This document shows positions 63,942 through 64,000 of a stretch of DNA of 64,000 bases, piece after piece (the stretch's first letter is position 1; every line of letters begins with the position of its first letter). This DNA comes from Caldilineaceae bacterium (GTDB lineage: Bacteria > Chloroflexota > Anaerolineae > Caldilineales > Caldilineaceae): assembly GCA_019637685.1 (NCBI GenBank), contig JAHBVF010000006.1, forward strand, positions 124,001 through 188,000, read 5' to 3'. The notes under the pieces are model-generated. The model was given only the letters and a program-made list of their open reading frames with translations, had not been told where the DNA came from and did not search any database. Made by a program: the position numbers and the translations under genes.

Positions 63942-64000
63942 ATGCAAGAGATCGTTCCCGATCTGTGGGATGTGGATGAGATCGGCCCGACCGCCCACGT
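63942..64000 (+). CDS. Start of a gene cut by the window edge
   Basis: The ATG at 63942 lies 2 nt after the pyrophosphatase stop. Only 19 residues are visible (MQEIVPDLWDVDEIGPTAH). The wording resembles the N-terminus of metallo-beta-lactamase-fold hydrolases (x-I-V-P-x-L-W-x-V-D-E-I-G), which is a weak guess. Confidence 0.4.
   Translation, partial: MQEIVPDLWDVDEIGPTAH

Overview
The window looks like a chromosomal segment of a high-GC, non-phototrophic member of the Chloroflexota, probably Anaerolineae/Caldilineae-like. This is inferred from overall protein style: Thr/Pro-rich linkers of the (T-P-T-A) type in secreted proteins, choice-of-anchor and Pmp-type repeat surface proteins, short hydrophobic-Leu-Pro C-termini, SH3 lipoproteins and many palindromic intergenic repeats. 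No rRNA, tRNA, CRISPR array, prophage or classical IS element was seen.

Layout. 1-5.9 kb: two solute-binding-domain proteins (one fused to a von Willebrand A domain), a coiled-coil membrane protein, a VapBC-like toxin-antitoxin pair and a LivJ-like lipoprotein. 6.4-8.2 kb: a secreted CARDB-type protein. 8.3-11.2 kb (minus): galT, a ROK sugar kinase and a radical SAM protein. 11.3-12.9 kb: Nudix hydrolase and NAD-dependent epimerase, translationally coupled. 12.9-18.6 kb (minus): a small helical protein, a large GT39-like membrane glycosyltransferase and two paralogous SH3 lipoproteins. 18.9 kb: rplI. 19.8-22.5 kb (minus): DUF2723-like membrane protein and an MscS channel. 22.7-26.2 kb: class I amidotransferase (peptidase C26) and a secreted M28 peptidase. 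26.6-35.1 kb (minus): GT4 glycosyltransferase, DedA, histidine kinase and OmpR-type regulator in one operon, then a DedA-PAP2 fusion, an intact PAP2 phosphatase, a PepSY protein and uppP. This block has a common theme of lipid-carrier (undecaprenyl phosphate) handling.

35.7-54.7 kb: three large surface proteins (two choice-of-anchor U paralogues and a 2828-residue Pmp/beta-helix protein) flank a giant one-piece two-component sensor (propeller, Y_Y_Y, HisKA, ATPase, receiver) and its LuxR-type response regulator. 55-59.7 kb: gyrA, then a three-gene overlapping operon (62-aa protein, nucleotidyltransferase, AlbA_2-type ATP-binding protein). 60-64 kb: lepB, then deoC, a CxxC small protein, two bacterial-microcompartment shell proteins, inorganic pyrophosphatase and the start of another gene. 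This is the beginning of a sugar-phosphate-utilising type microcompartment locus.

The most unusual structure is at 41034-41618. A complete gene for a four-helix-bundle (23S rRNA intervening-sequence/S23-type) protein, bounded by heptanucleotide repeats, sits inside the histidine kinase gene. It lies in another frame, while the kinase frame stays open through all 195 inserted codons, and it falls exactly at a beta-turn of the ATPase domain. Related heptamer and octamer hairpin elements occur elsewhere in the window, several of them starting exactly at stop codons.
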